Positions 36,572 through 47,459 of a stretch of 64,000 nucleotides of DNA are shown one piece after another. Numbering within the stretch: position 1 is the stretch's first letter; every line of letters begins with the position of its first letter. The translations under genes and the position numbers were made by a program. Location of the stretch: NCBI RefSeq assembly GCF_943193195.1, contig NZ_CALPDG010000003.1, positions 1 through 64,000 of the forward strand, read 5' to 3'. The notes beneath the pieces were generated by a model. The model was given only the letters and a program-made list of their open reading frames with translations. It was not told the origin of the DNA and did no database searches. This stretch comes from Mediterraneibacter agrestimuris. GTDB taxonomy: Bacteria; Bacillota; Clostridia; Lachnospirales; Lachnospiraceae.

Positions 36572-37933
36572 ATGAAAAGAAGAGTACTTGCAGCATTCTT
36601 ATCAGTAGCAATGATGGCATCCTTACTGGTTGGTTGTGGAAGCGGAAGTAATTCAGGAGAAACAGCGAAGGGCGATGCAGAGGCACAGTCATGGCAGGAT
36701 GCGGATTATACAGGAGAAGATCCGCAGCTTGAAACAAAACTCAAATTCCTTACAATCTGGGCAGAGGATAATGATAATGGAATCCTGATTAATAAAATCT
36801 GTCAGGATTACAAGGATAATGTAAACCCGAATTTTGAGTGGGAATACGAAATGGTAGCAGCAGATAATCTGACACAGAAAATTGCAACATTGTCAGCATC
36901 CAATGATCTTCCGGATGTGTTCGCATACGAGGCTGGCGCGCCGCTTAGAACATTGATTGATGCGGACAAAGTAGCAGATATTTCTGAGGTCGTTGAGACA
37001 ATCGGTGTAGAGGACAGCTTGAGTGAAAGTGCGGTTGCATTAATGAAAGGATTATCCGAAACAGATGCATTGTATGACCTTCCATTAGGACTGAATGTAG
37101 AAGGATTCTGGTATAACAAGGAATTGTTTGAAAAAGCTGGATGTGAAGTTCCGGCTACATGGGACGAGTTTGAAGAAGTTCTTAAAAAACTGGATGCAGC
37201 AGGAATTCAGCCGCTGGTTACAGGAGGCGCTGATAAATGGCTTGCAACACGTCTGATCAATGCGTATGCAGTAAGAACAATGGGAAATGACATTATGACA
37301 AAGGCAGCAAATGGTGAAGCTGATTATACAGATGAGGGACTTGTAGCAGCAGCTCAGAAGCTGGCGGACTGGGCAGAGGCAGGTTACTTTGGCGAAGGCG
37401 TTACAACGGTAGATGCCAATACGGCAGGTTCTATGGTGATGAGCGGAAAAGGGGCAATCTTTTATAATGGCTCCTGGTTTACACAGAATCTGACAGATCC
37501 GTCACAGAATCCGGCGGGAGAAGATGGAATTGGATTCTTTAACATTCCGGTCGTAGATGAGAGTATCAGTTCTGCAACATCATATTCCATGAACTGTGGT
37601 AATATTCTTGCATTGGACAAAGCTAAATTTAATGAGGGAACAGCATGGTTCCTGAAATACTTCATCGAGAATATGGGTAATGCAGCGATGGAGGAACTTG
37701 GAACAGTTAAAGGATATACATACACAACAGAAGCAGAAAGTATGGATTCTTATACAAAATTAGTGCTCAATGAAATCGACAAGGCGACAGAAGGATTTGC
37801 ATGGTGGGAAGCAAAAATGGATGCAGAACTTTCTAAGACAGCACAGGAAAATGTACAGCCGTTGCTGAACGGAGATATGACAGCTGAAGAATATATGCAA
37901 TCTATTCAGGATGTATACGATTTGAACAAATAA
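36572..37933 (+). CDS. Sugar ABC transporter substrate-binding lipoprotein
   Basis: A 453-residue family 1 extracellular solute-binding protein. The signal peptide ends in the lipobox LLVGCGSG with Cys22 as lipidation site. The mature part has KLKFLTIWAEDNDNGILINK, NDLPDVFAYEAGAPLR and GKGAIFYNGSWFTQNL, typical of the CUT1 oligosaccharide-binding class. It is followed by two permeases but no ATPase gene, so a shared MsmK-like ATPase is expected elsewhere. The ribosome site TAGGGAGGA is strong. A hairpin between it and the first permease probably lowers downstream expression. Confidence 0.9.
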   Translation: MKRRVLAAFLSVAMMASLLVGCGSGSNSGETAKGDAEAQSWQDADYTGEDPQLETKLKFLTIWAEDNDNGILINKICQDYKDNVNPNFEWEYEMVAADNLTQKIATLSASNDLPDVFAYEAGAPLRTLIDADKVADISEVVETIGVEDSLSESAVALMKGLSETDALYDLPLGLNVEGFWYNKELFEKAGCEVPATWDEFEEVLKKLDAAGIQPLVTGGADKWLATRLINAYAVRTMGNDIMTKAANGEADYTDEGLVAAAQKLADWAEAGYFGEGVTTVDANTAGSMVMSGKGAIFYNGSWFTQNLTDPSQNPAGEDGIGFFNIPVVDESISSATSYSMNCGNILALDKAKFNEGTAWFLKYFIENMGNAAMEELGTVKGYTYTTEAESMDSYTKLVLNEIDKATEGFAWWEAKMDAELSKTAQENVQPLLNGDMTAEEYMQSIQDVYDLNK

Positions 37934-37959
37934 ACAAAGCATCCAGGCAGATTTGATAA

Positions 37960-37999
37960 GGGGAGTGTTTGGACATGGAAATCCGAATGCTTCCCTTTT
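37960..37999 (+). terminator. Attenuating hairpin after the binding-protein gene
   Basis: GGGGAGTGTTTGGA pairs (with G-U pairs) with TCCGAATGCTTCCC, followed by TTTT. In this position it would reduce read-through so that the binding protein is made in excess of the permeases. Confidence 0.7.
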
Positions 38000-38036
38000 C
38001 CTATTAGTGCCTTTGTTTGAGAAAGGATAAAATGAG

Positions 38037-38924
38037 ATGAAGAGAGTATTAGGTAACAAAAAAGCGATTGCACTTTTTGTTGTACCGGCATTAGTATTGT
38101 ATACCATATTGGTTATGGTGCCGGTTATCTGGTCCCTGTACTATTCACTGTTTAATGGCAGTCCGGGACTAAATTGGGAATTTGTTGGATTTGATAACTA
38201 TTTGAAACTGTTTAGTGATAAAAAATTTCTGGATGCACTGTCAGTCAATGCAAGATATATTTCTGTTGTAACAGTCGGTCAGGTAGGACTGGGACTTCTG
38301 CTGGCGCTGATGTTCCGCTTCTGGCTGAGAAGATGCAAAACAATTGTCCGTACATTGGTGTTCTTTCCGGTTGTACTTCCTACCGTTGCAGTCGGTCAGT
38401 TGTTTGCTAAGATTTATGAGATCCAGCCGAGCTACGGTCTGCTGAACAGTTTTTTAGATTCGGTCGGTCTGTCGAATCTGGTACAGCCATGGATCGGACA
38501 GGAGAGTACGGCTCTTGCAATGTTGTGTATCATGGATATCTGGGTAGCAATGGGATTCTATTCAGTTATTTTCTATGGGGCGCTGCTTGACATTCCAGAG
38601 GATATTCTCGAAGCGGCAAGAATTGATGGTGCAGGAAGCTTTCAAATGTTCAGAAGAATTTTGCTTCCGCTGCTTCGCCCGATGATCATTACCAGTCTTG
38701 TATTCAGCTTTTCTGGTACAGTGAAAATGTTTGAATCGGCGCTGGCGCTGACGAACGGCGGTCCGGGTACGGCGACCAAATCACTTTCCATGTATATGTA
38801 TGACGTATCATTTACATATAACAAGGTCGGATATGGAAGTGTAATAGCGATTGTAATCTTCCTGATCTGTATTGTCGGTTCAGGAGTTATCAATATGTTT
38901 GACGTAAAGGAGGATAAGAGATGA
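38037..38924 (+). CDS. Sugar ABC transporter permease, MalF type
   Basis: A 295-residue CUT1 inner-membrane permease with about six segments (first: [19 protein letters not shown]). The EAA loop that contacts the ATPase is [17 protein letters not shown] followed by LLPLLRPM. It overlaps the second permease by 4 bp (ATGA). Confidence 0.93.
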   Translation: MKRVLGNKKAIALFVVPALVLYTILVMVPVIWSLYYSLFNGSPGLNWEFVGFDNYLKLFSDKKFLDALSVNARYISVVTVGQVGLGLLLALMFRFWLRRCKTIVRTLVFFPVVLPTVAVGQLFAKIYEIQPSYGLLNSFLDSVGLSNLVQPWIGQESTALAMLCIMDIWVAMGFYSVIFYGALLDIPEDILEAARIDGAGSFQMFRRILLPLLRPMIITSLVFSFSGTVKMFESALALTNGGPGTATKSLSMYMYDVSFTYNKVGYGSVIAIVIFLICIVGSGVINMFDVKEDKR

Positions 38925-39748
38925 AAAAGGCAAAATCCGGTTTTAAAGGCTTGGTTATCTTTCTTATTTGTGTGATTGAAATATATCCGTTGTTCTGGAT
39001 GCTGACTGCATCTCTAAAACAACAGTCAGAGTGGAGTGAGTATCCGGCATATGCACTGAACAAAGGGTTTCATATTCAGAACTATATTGACGCATGGACC
39101 CGCGGCAATATGGCTACATTTTTTAAGAACAGTTTGATCACAACACTGGTGTCTCTTGTATTTATCGTGATTTTTGCAACAACAGTCGGCTTTGCGGTTA
39201 CAAAAATGCAGTGGAAACACCGTGAAAAGGTGGCGTTATTTTTCAGACTGGGAATCATGATTCCTGTTGCAACAGCTTTGATTCCGTTGTTTCAGATTTA
39301 CAGCAAGGCAAATTTATTAAATACAAGAACATGTCTGATACTGACATACATTGCATTTGGATTGTCTCTGTCAATTTATCTGGTACAAGGTTATTTGCGT
39401 TCCTTCCCAGATGATATTATGGAGGCGGCAGTTATTGACGGCTGCGGAATTTACCGTATGATGTGGCATATTGTAGTGCCGCTGATGAAGAATGCGATTG
39501 TAACCGTACTTGTGCTGCAATTCTTCTTTAAATGGAATGACCTGCTCTTCTCTATGACATTTATCAGTGATTCTTCCTTGAAGACAGTACAGACAGGTCT
39601 GTTATATTTCTCGGATGAATTTGGCGGAAAGAACTGGGGTGCGATTTTTGCATCTGTATCTATGAGTGTATTTCCTATGCTGGTTTTATATACAGCGTTG
39701 AATAAGAAGATTATGGAAGGAATGACAGCAGGCGCGGTGAAAGGTTGA
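38921..39748 (+). CDS. Sugar ABC transporter permease, MalG type
   Basis: A 275-residue CUT1 permease with about six membrane segments (first: [19 protein letters not shown]). The EAA motif is [20 protein letters not shown]. It overlaps the MalF-type gene. The next gene, a glycosidase, begins 4 bp after its stop, tying transport directly to intracellular hydrolysis. Confidence 0.93.
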   Translation: MKKAKSGFKGLVIFLICVIEIYPLFWMLTASLKQQSEWSEYPAYALNKGFHIQNYIDAWTRGNMATFFKNSLITTLVSLVFIVIFATTVGFAVTKMQWKHREKVALFFRLGIMIPVATALIPLFQIYSKANLLNTRTCLILTYIAFGLSLSIYLVQGYLRSFPDDIMEAAVIDGCGIYRMMWHIVVPLMKNAIVTVLVLQFFFKWNDLLFSMTFISDSSLKTVQTGLLYFSDEFGGKNWGAIFASVSMSVFPMLVLYTALNKKIMEGMTAGAVKG

Positions 39749-39752
39749 TATT

Positions 39753-41021
39753 ATGGATCATAATACAATGGAACGATATACAAAGGCAATTCGCGAATTT
39801 GTCATAAAGCATACAGAGCAGGTGTTGAAAAACCCGAGGAGTTTTATAAAATATCCTTTTATTGATCCGGGATCTGTGTATGACGGAAATGTCTGGGACT
39901 GGGATACCTACTGGTCTGTATACGGTTTTTTTAATCTGGCGGATCAGTATGAGGATGAGCAGATTAAGGAACGTCTGATTGAACATGCAAAAGGAAACAT
40001 TCACAACTTTATGGATCACCAGTTGCCCGATGGATATATTCCTATGATGATCGAGGTAGCTGACTGGCCGGAACCATATCTGAATATGAAGCATAAGGAA
40101 GGTATTATGATGAATATGCACAAGCCCTTCCTGTGCCGTCAGATTATTCTTATCAGTGATTATATCGGAGATTATGGCTGGTGTGGGAAGTATTTTGATA
40201 ATTTAGAAAAATATTTCGCATGCTATGATAAAAATTACTATTTTGAGAACTGCGGATTATATGTGTGGTGTGATGATATTATGATTGGAATGGATAATGA
40301 TCCGGCAACCTTCGGGCGGCCGAAATTCTCCACAGCCAATATTTACCTGAATAGTTTTATGTGCCTTGAGCTTGAAGCAATGGCAAAGATATGTCTGCAG
40401 TATGGTAAAGAGAAACGGAAAGCTTATTATCTCGAGAAGAGAGATAAGCTTGTGGAAGCGATTCAGAGTGAATGCTGGGACAAAAGGGATAAATTCTTCT
40501 ATTCTGCAGATGTGGATATTAAGACAAGAAAATTTGACTGGTTTCATCAGGGGCTGGGAGTTTTCTGGAAAACACTTCCGATTAAAATCCGTGTCTGGTC
40601 GGGATTCATACCAATGTTTGCAAATATTGCAACAGAGGAGCAGGCGGCGGAGATGGTGAAACATATTTTCGATGAAGAAACATTCGGTTCCGATTATGGA
40701 CTGACAACGCTGGCAAAGGATGAGAAGATGTTTGATCTATCAGTGACAAATAATCCGTCCAACTGGCTGGGACCGGTATGGCTGGTTGCAAACTATGTAA
40801 TCTTCAGAGGTCTTATGAATTACGGATACAAAAAAGAAGCAGAAATCATGTGTGAGAGAACACTGACTCTTTTGGGAGAGGATCTGGAGAAGACAGGGAG
40901 TCTGCATGAATATTACAATCCGTTTAACGGAGAACCGATTATGAATGCCGGATTTATTAACTGGAATGTGCTTGCACTTAACATGGTTGATGAGCTGCAC
41001 GGAAAGAAGCCGGTGGCATAG
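39753..41021 (+). CDS. MGH1-like (alpha/alpha)6-barrel glycoside hydrolase
   Basis: A 422-residue cytoplasmic protein without signal peptide. It resembles the GH63/GH37-like MGH1 glucosidase domain: KYPFIDPGSVYDGNVWDWDT with WSVYGFFNL near the N-terminus, EVADWPEPYLNMKHK in the middle, and NPSNWLGPVWLVANYVIFRG plus HEYYNPFNGEPIMNAGFINW at the C-terminal end. The Trp-rich motifs and acidic residues around WDWDT and the late EYYNPF fit an inverting mechanism. The substrate is unknown; its place in the operon suggests a plant oligosaccharide. Confidence 0.75.
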   Translation: MDHNTMERYTKAIREFVIKHTEQVLKNPRSFIKYPFIDPGSVYDGNVWDWDTYWSVYGFFNLADQYEDEQIKERLIEHAKGNIHNFMDHQLPDGYIPMMIEVADWPEPYLNMKHKEGIMMNMHKPFLCRQIILISDYIGDYGWCGKYFDNLEKYFACYDKNYYFENCGLYVWCDDIMIGMDNDPATFGRPKFSTANIYLNSFMCLELEAMAKICLQYGKEKRKAYYLEKRDKLVEAIQSECWDKRDKFFYSADVDIKTRKFDWFHQGLGVFWKTLPIKIRVWSGFIPMFANIATEEQAAEMVKHIFDEETFGSDYGLTTLAKDEKMFDLSVTNNPSNWLGPVWLVANYVIFRGLMNYGYKKEAEIMCERTLTLLGEDLEKTGSLHEYYNPFNGEPIMNAGFINWNVLALNMVDELHGKKPVA

Positions 41022-41089
41022 TCAGGGAAAAAGCGTTTATGGAGAGAAATCAGAACCGGTATCATATAAAAAGCGGAGGGAGGCAGCAC

Positions 41090-42670
41090 ATGGAAGCGGT
41101 AAGATATGAAAAAAAGGCAGAACGGTGGGGAATCTGGGAGATTACAGTACAAGGACCGTCAGAAGGCAATCCATTTACAGAACAGAGTATATCTGTAGAG
41201 CTTTGCAGCAAAAACGAAAAAAAGTCCGTGGATGGTTTTTATGACGGAGAGGGCATATATAAAGCCAGATTTATGCCATCCTTTGCAGAGCTATATGAGT
41301 TCCGGCTGACAAGCAGTTTTGGTGTGGAGGAACAGGGAGTGTTTGAAGTATCGGCGCCGTCAGAAGGAAATCATGGACCTGTAAGAGTAGCGGGAACGTA
41401 TCATTTTGCATACGAGGACGGAACACCTTATTATTCAATTGGAACTACTTGCTATGTGTGGGAGCTGCAGTCTGATGAGCGGATCAGGGAGACGCTTGCA
41501 AGTCTGAAAGAAGCAAAATTCAATAAAATCCGATTCTGTATCTTTCCGAAGCATTATGCATATAACTTTGAGGATCCGCGAAGCTTTCCATATGAGGGAA
41601 TGCCGATGGATTACCGGGTGCTGACGGATGATAATTTTAATGAATATACGGAAGTATCAGAGGGAAATGAATGGGATTTCAGCCGGTTTAATCCGAAGCA
41701 TTTTGCACATATTGAGAAATGTATTCAAGAACTGGCATATCTTGGGGTTGAGGCAGATATTATTGTGATGCACCCTTACGACCGCTGGGGATTTTCCTGT
41801 ATGACAAAGGAACAGGATGCTCTGTACTGGAAGTATGTAGTGGCAAGATTTGCGGCATACAGGAATGTATGGTGGTCACTTGCTAACGAATATGATCTGA
41901 TGAAGCATAAGACGCTGGATGATTGGGAGAGTTATGCAAAAATCCTGTGTGAAAAGGATCCCTATAACCATCTCCGTTCTATACATAACTGTCATGGCTT
42001 TTATGATTATAACAGACCATGGGTGACACATTGCAGTATTCAGAGGCAGGAGTCTTATTTGAGTGCAGAATATGTGACAAAATGGCGCGAGACATATAAG
42101 AAGCCGATTGTTCTGGATGAAATCTGTTATGAGGGAAATCTGCAGTTTGGCTGGGGGAATATCAGCGGAAAAGAGTTGCTGAGAAGATTTTGGGAAGGCT
42201 CTGTAAGGGGCGGCTATGCAGGACATGGTGAGACGCTCTTGAATCCGGCGCTGACAAAAGTCAGTTCGTCTCAAAATATTCTCTGGTGGTCGCATGGAGG
42301 AAAATTAAAAGGAGAGAGCTGGAAGCGGTTCGGCTTTCTCTATGATATTTTATGCGAGACTCCCGGGCATGGTCTGGCACCATATGATTTGAAATGGGAT
42401 TGTGTATGCGGGGTACCAGAATATGAGTGGATGCGCAAGGTGAAGAGCTATTATCTGATATATTATGGATTTACAATTCCTTTATTCAAAGAATTTTATT
42501 TTGATGATACAACCGAATTTGAAGTTGAAGTGATTGATACATGGAATATGACCGTTGAGAAAAGGGGAACTGTGAAAGGTCAGTTCAAGGTGTCTCTTCC
42601 GGGAAGAGAATATATGGCAGTCCGCTTATGGGAAAAGCAGCAGGAAGACAGTACTGGTGAGGCAAAATAA
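41090..42670 (+). CDS. GH140-like (DUF5060/DUF4038/DUF5605) glycoside hydrolase, paralog 1
   Basis: A 526-residue cytoplasmic enzyme. The N-terminal beta domain (DUF5060-like, WGIWEITVQGPSEGNPF) is followed by a TIM barrel opening with FAYEDGTPYYSIGTTCYVWE. The presumed acid/base is Glu267 in WWSLANEYD, and the nucleophile Glu344 in KPIVLDEICYEG. A small C-terminal beta domain (DUF5605-like) has EVIDTWNMTVEKRGTVKGQF. Clan GH-A with DUF4038 includes the GH140 apiosidases. ATG 41090 follows GGAGGGAGG; the longer frame from 41039 lacks a site. A close paralog lies at 53117 next to the putative apiose operon. Confidence 0.75.
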   Translation: MEAVRYEKKAERWGIWEITVQGPSEGNPFTEQSISVELCSKNEKKSVDGFYDGEGIYKARFMPSFAELYEFRLTSSFGVEEQGVFEVSAPSEGNHGPVRVAGTYHFAYEDGTPYYSIGTTCYVWELQSDERIRETLASLKEAKFNKIRFCIFPKHYAYNFEDPRSFPYEGMPMDYRVLTDDNFNEYTEVSEGNEWDFSRFNPKHFAHIEKCIQELAYLGVEADIIVMHPYDRWGFSCMTKEQDALYWKYVVARFAAYRNVWWSLANEYDLMKHKTLDDWESYAKILCEKDPYNHLRSIHNCHGFYDYNRPWVTHCSIQRQESYLSAEYVTKWRETYKKPIVLDEICYEGNLQFGWGNISGKELLRRFWEGSVRGGYAGHGETLLNPALTKVSSSQNILWWSHGGKLKGESWKRFGFLYDILCETPGHGLAPYDLKWDCVCGVPEYEWMRKVKSYYLIYYGFTIPLFKEFYFDDTTEFEVEVIDTWNMTVEKRGTVKGQFKVSLPGREYMAVRLWEKQQEDSTGEAK

Positions 42671-42732
42671 GAAATGGCTGTCCAGTGGGAAAATACGGAA
42701 ATAATCAGACATAGAAAGAAAGGAATTATGAA

Positions 42733-44691
42733 ATGCTGACAGATACAAAGAAATCAAAAAATGCAAAGGTATCACCTGTAGACGGCATGGCAGTGGAGTG
42801 GACAGGAGGACTTTGGAAAGAACGTTTTGATACATGTGCACAGGCAACAGTGCCACAGCTTCAGCATATGTTCGAGAGTAAGGAAATCAGTCACGTGCTG
42901 GAGAACTTCCGTATATGTGCGGGAGAAACAAAAGGTAGTTTTGATGGAACCGTATTTGGTGACGGAGATTTCTATAAGTGGATGGAATCTGCTGTTTATA
43001 CGGCGGCAAAAAATGATAATGAAGAACTGATGAATCAGTTAGACGAATACATTGAACTGATCGGGAAAGCACAGCTTGAAGACGGTTATATTTCTACAAA
43101 GCAGATTATCGGTGAACGGGAAAACAACGGGATTACAAGGATGGGGGATATCAATGACTTTGAAGTGTATAATTTCGGACATTTGTTTACTTCTGCCTGT
43201 CTTCATAAGAGACTGACCGGAAAAGATAATTTTATGAAGGTTGCAGTGAAGACTGCTGACTATTTGGAGAAAATGTATCAGGATGCAATGAAAAAAGGCG
43301 AGGTACAGACCGCAGTCTGCCCGTCACATTATATGGGGCTGGTGGAAATGTACCGTACTACCGGAGAAAGGCGGTATCTTCATCTTGCAGAGCAGGCAGT
43401 TGCGCTTCGTGACAGTGTAAAAGACGGGATGGATGATAATCAGGACCGTATTCCATTAAAGGATCATGATAAAATCATCGGTCATGCGGTACGCGCCAAC
43501 TATCTGTATGCAGGTGTGGCGGATCTTTGTCTGGAAGAGGACAGGGAAGAACTCCGGAGCGTTCTGGATAAGGTATGGCGCAGCATGGTGGATAAGAAGC
43601 TTTACATTACAGGCGGCTGCGGTGCACTCTATAACGGAGCATCCCCTTATGGTAATTTCTTTGTTCATCAGTTGGTGCATCAGGCTTACGGTTATGAATA
43701 TCAGCTTCCGAACATTACAGCTTATAATGAGACATGTGCATCTCTGGGCGGTGTGTTCTGGGCATACAGGATGTTCCAGTTAGATCCGAAAGCAGAATAT
43801 TTTGATATCATTGAGCGGATGATGCTGAATACTAATCTTGCAGCGCTGAGCATGGATGGGAAGAAGTTCTTTTACGAGAATGCACTCCGCCGGGCAAAAA
43901 AACTGGATTATGAATTGATCTGGCCGCTGACAAGAAGTGAGTATATTTTAAGTTATTGCTGTCCGCCGAATCTGGCGAGAACCATTGCACAGTCCGTAGA
44001 ATATGCGTATACAGTATCCGAGGATACGGTCTGGCTTGGCATGTATGGTGCAAACAGAGCAGATATCGTACTTGAAAATGGGGCAGAATTTACATTGGTT
44101 CAGGAAACAGAATATCCGTATGACGGAAGGATTCATTTTACCTGTGAAAATGTGAAATCTGACACAGGCTTCTATTTGAATATCCGTGTGCCGGGATGGG
44201 CAGAAAAGGGAATGATCCAGATTGGAGCAGAGATAATTGAACTGTCTGAAGCAGAAGCGGGAAGTTATCAGAAAGTATATGTTGAGCATCCGGCGGAAGC
44301 AGAAGTGAGTGTTGATTTTGCAATGGAGGTTCGATATACGGTGGCTAACACAATGGTTGAAGAAACTGTGGGGCAGGCTGCTGTTGAAAAAGGACCGCTT
44401 GTGTATTGTTGCGAGACAGCAGACACCAGTTTGGAAACACTGGATGATGTTTACATTGATGTTACCAGTCCGGTAAAGTTATGTGATATTCAGATTGAGG
44501 GACGTACTGTACAGGCTTTGGAGATGGAGGAATACTGCGTGGATCGCACAGGCTTTGACAGAGGGGCACTTTATCAGAGATGGAAATCTCCGGGAATGGA
44601 GAAGACGGTTATGCGCTTTATCCCGTATTTTGCATGGGATAACCGGGGGGTCGGCGAGATGAGAATCTGGTTCCCGATGTTGGTGAAATAA
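42733..44691 (+). CDS. GH127 beta-L-arabinofuranosidase-type glycoside hydrolase
   Basis: A 652-residue cytoplasmic (alpha/alpha)6-barrel enzyme. The zinc/cysteine catalytic centre of GH127 is visible: Glu333 and Cys335 in NETCASLGG, and Cys409-Cys410 in YCCPPNLAR, with Cys410 the expected nucleophile. These match the E-x-C and C-C pattern of Bifidobacterium HypBA1. Other hallmarks are GGLWKERFDT, AQLEDGYISTKQ and LYITGGCGALYNGASP. GH127 members remove beta-L-arabinofuranose, and one member acts on aceric acid of rhamnogalacturonan II. No signal peptide. Confidence 0.88.
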   Translation: MLTDTKKSKNAKVSPVDGMAVEWTGGLWKERFDTCAQATVPQLQHMFESKEISHVLENFRICAGETKGSFDGTVFGDGDFYKWMESAVYTAAKNDNEELMNQLDEYIELIGKAQLEDGYISTKQIIGERENNGITRMGDINDFEVYNFGHLFTSACLHKRLTGKDNFMKVAVKTADYLEKMYQDAMKKGEVQTAVCPSHYMGLVEMYRTTGERRYLHLAEQAVALRDSVKDGMDDNQDRIPLKDHDKIIGHAVRANYLYAGVADLCLEEDREELRSVLDKVWRSMVDKKLYITGGCGALYNGASPYGNFFVHQLVHQAYGYEYQLPNITAYNETCASLGGVFWAYRMFQLDPKAEYFDIIERMMLNTNLAALSMDGKKFFYENALRRAKKLDYELIWPLTRSEYILSYCCPPNLARTIAQSVEYAYTVSEDTVWLGMYGANRADIVLENGAEFTLVQETEYPYDGRIHFTCENVKSDTGFYLNIRVPGWAEKGMIQIGAEIIELSEAEAGSYQKVYVEHPAEAEVSVDFAMEVRYTVANTMVEETVGQAAVEKGPLVYCCETADTSLETLDDVYIDVTSPVKLCDIQIEGRTVQALEMEEYCVDRTGFDRGALYQRWKSPGMEKTVMRFIPYFAWDNRGVGEMRIWFPMLVK

Positions 44692-44763
44692 TTTTCATTT
44701 TCTTGGAAAGATTTGAAAAAATATTAAAGAAATAAAAGTAAATCTAAAGAAAGGGGATATACG

Positions 44764-47403
44764 ATGCTTAAAATCAACCGAATTCATATTGATTATCAGA
44801 TTAATCCGGTAGGTCTGTCCGAGATGCCTCAATTTGGCTGGGAATTGGAAAGCAGCAGGAGAAATGTCATTCAGAAAGCATATCGCTTACAACTTGCAAA
44901 GGATATTGCTTTTGAAAATATAGTATACGACAGCGGAAAAAAAGAGTGCAGTGAGTCTGCACACATCTGTCCAAAAGATGTAACGCTGGAATCAGCGGTC
45001 AGATATTATGTACGTGTCACAGTAGATGACGGTGTGGAAAAAACAGGCTGGAGCAGACCGGCTAATTTTGTTATGGCATTGGTAGATGAAGAGTGGACTG
45101 CACCTTTTGTATCCGCCGAGACAGGGGAATCTTACAAACAAAATTCCAAGGGGACTTATGTTCGGGGATCATTTAAAATAAAGAAGCCAGTGAAAGAAGC
45201 ATTTGCATTGACTACAGGTCTGGGATTGTATAATTTTTTTCTGAACGGGGAAAAGGTAGGGGATGATGAGATGACACCGGGCTGGACATCTTATCAGAGG
45301 CATCTGCTCTATCAGACCTACGATGTTACATCCATGTTAAAGGTAGGCTGCAATGTAGCCGGAGCTATGCTGGGTGCGGGTTGGTATAAAGGTGTAATGG
45401 GACTGACCAAGGCACGCAATAACTATGGAGACCAGACCGGATTTGCCATGGAGCTTGTGATCCGTTATGAGGATGGAACAGAAGAAAGAGTTTATACGGA
45501 TACTGACTGGAAGGGCTGTGATTCTCCGATTGTATTTTCTGAGATATATCATGGGGAAATTTATGATGCTTCTCTAGAACGTCCGGGCTGGGCATATGAT
45601 GAAGTTCCGGCAGGTGAGTGGAAGGAGGTTGCAGTAGTTCCTTTTGACACAAGAGTAATGCGTGCACAGAGCGGTTCTCGTGTTAAGATGATTGATAAAA
45701 TGCCTGCAAAACGTATTTTCCTGACGCCAAAAGGGGAGACTGTCATCGACTTCGGTCAGAATATGGCAGGAAGGATTCATGTGACGGCAACAGGTAAGCC
45801 AGGAGATGTAATCTGGCTGAAATGTTTTGAAGTGTTGGATTCTGACGGTAATGTATATTTGGATAATATGCGTGCGGCAAAATCAGAAATGAAATATACA
45901 TTTGCAGAGGAAGGAACTATTAACTGGCATCCGCGGTTTACATTTATGGGCTTTCAGTATGCGCAGATCATGTCTTATCCGGGAGAGCCGAAGGAAGAAA
46001 ACTTTACAGCCTGTACCTTACATTCTGAGATGGAGCCAACAGGAAATATTGATTGTTCCAATCCACTTTTAAATCAGCTTCATCACAATTATCTGTGGGG
46101 ACTGAAAGGAAATTTTCTGGATGTGCCTACAGACTGCCCGCAGAGAGACGAACGTCTCGGATGGACTGGGGATGCTCAGATTTTCTGCCGGACGGCATGT
46201 TATCTGATGAATACATATACATTCTATAAAAAGTGGCTGCATGATGTGGCGGTTGATCAGACACCCGAAGGCGGCGTACCTCATGTTGTCCCGAATATCG
46301 AAGAAGGCAGAACAGACGGAAACTGGCTTCTTTCTCAGGGACCGCATTCAGCGGCGGCGTGGGCAGATGTGGCAGTCATCAATCCATGGACCATGTATCT
46401 GATGTTCGGGGATAAGAAGATACTGGATATTCAGTATAAAAGCATGAAAGGATGGATCAACTTCATGCGGGAGCATTCCAATGATTATATCTGGAATTAT
46501 AAGCTCCAGTTCGGCGACTGGGTGGCGCTGGATGCAAAAGAGGGGAGCTACTTCGGAGCCACACCGAACGATCTGACCTGTACGGCATATTACGCATATT
46601 CTACAGGGTTGTTTGCGAAGATGGCAAAAATACTTGGAAAAGAAGAGGCAGCGGAGTATGAAGATTTGTATCAGCATATCGTAAAGAAGTTTCAGGATAC
46701 CTTTTTCGATGGTGAAGGAGGCATGACGGCGCAGACACAGACTGCGCATATTGTGGCTCTTTATTTCAAGCTTACACCTGAAAACTATATAGAGAAAACA
46801 GTGAACCGTCTGAAAGAGCTTCTTGTAAAGGAGAACGGACATCTTGTAACAGGATTTGTAGGAACACCGTATTTTTGTCATGCACTGAGTCAGAATGGCT
46901 GTGTGAAGGAAGCATATGACTTGCTGTTGAAAGAGGACTTTCCATCGTGGCTGTATCAGGTGAAGATGGGAGCAACAACGATCTGGGAGCACTGGGACGG
47001 ATTGAAGCCGGACGGCTCTATGTGGAGCGCTGATATGAATTCCTTTAACCACTATGCATATGGAGCAATTGGTGAATGGATGTACCGCGTAATGGCAGGT
47101 GTGGAAGCAGACGAGAGTGCGCCGGGATTTAGGCACAGTATTTATTATCCGCGGATCGGCGGCGGGCTGGATTATGTAAATACAACTTATCGTTCCATTT
47201 ACGGAGAAAATAAGGTACAATGGTCTGTAACGGGGGAATGTGTAGAATTGAAAGTACAGATTCCTGCCAATACAACGGCAAGTATCCGGCTGGATGAAGC
47301 AAAAGAGGTTTTTCAGGCAGATGGGCTGGATTTCACTGAAAAGGGTGACTATATGGAGGCAGAAGCAGGATCAGGAAGCTACACAGTTTTGTTTAAAAGA
47401 TAG
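44764..47403 (+). CDS. GH78 alpha-L-rhamnosidase
   Basis: An 879-residue multi-domain cytoplasmic enzyme. The N-terminal Fn3-like part has EMPQFGWELESSRRNVIQKA. The Bac_rhamnosid_N carbohydrate-binding domain has FFLNGEKVGDDEMTPGWTSY. The concanavalin-like domain has VIDFGQNMAGRIHV. The (alpha/alpha)6 catalytic domain carries the GH78 motif DCPQRDERLGWTGDAQ, which includes the general acid. MGATTIWEHWDG and SFNHYAYGAIGEWMY come later. It releases rhamnose for RhaA/RhaB encoded at the start of the window. No signal peptide, so it works on imported oligosaccharides or glycosides. Confidence 0.93.
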   Translation: MLKINRIHIDYQINPVGLSEMPQFGWELESSRRNVIQKAYRLQLAKDIAFENIVYDSGKKECSESAHICPKDVTLESAVRYYVRVTVDDGVEKTGWSRPANFVMALVDEEWTAPFVSAETGESYKQNSKGTYVRGSFKIKKPVKEAFALTTGLGLYNFFLNGEKVGDDEMTPGWTSYQRHLLYQTYDVTSMLKVGCNVAGAMLGAGWYKGVMGLTKARNNYGDQTGFAMELVIRYEDGTEERVYTDTDWKGCDSPIVFSEIYHGEIYDASLERPGWAYDEVPAGEWKEVAVVPFDTRVMRAQSGSRVKMIDKMPAKRIFLTPKGETVIDFGQNMAGRIHVTATGKPGDVIWLKCFEVLDSDGNVYLDNMRAAKSEMKYTFAEEGTINWHPRFTFMGFQYAQIMSYPGEPKEENFTACTLHSEMEPTGNIDCSNPLLNQLHHNYLWGLKGNFLDVPTDCPQRDERLGWTGDAQIFCRTACYLMNTYTFYKKWLHDVAVDQTPEGGVPHVVPNIEEGRTDGNWLLSQGPHSAAAWADVAVINPWTMYLMFGDKKILDIQYKSMKGWINFMREHSNDYIWNYKLQFGDWVALDAKEGSYFGATPNDLTCTAYYAYSTGLFAKMAKILGKEEAAEYEDLYQHIVKKFQDTFFDGEGGMTAQTQTAHIVALYFKLTPENYIEKTVNRLKELLVKENGHLVTGFVGTPYFCHALSQNGCVKEAYDLLLKEDFPSWLYQVKMGATTIWEHWDGLKPDGSMWSADMNSFNHYAYGAIGEWMYRVMAGVEADESAPGFRHSIYYPRIGGGLDYVNTTYRSIYGENKVQWSVTGECVELKVQIPANTTASIRLDEAKEVFQADGLDFTEKGDYMEAEAGSGSYTVLFKR

Positions 47404-47459
47404 AGAGGCGAAGAGAATTTGCTTCAATGAATGGAATTAGAATTCGGGGAGGCATAGAG

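Noticed and set aside
46348-47220. 290-codon open frame on the minus strand inside the GH78 gene
   Set aside because: It is antisense to a strongly recognised rhamnosidase, has a biased Cys/His/Ile-rich translation and no ribosome site; an antisense shadow.
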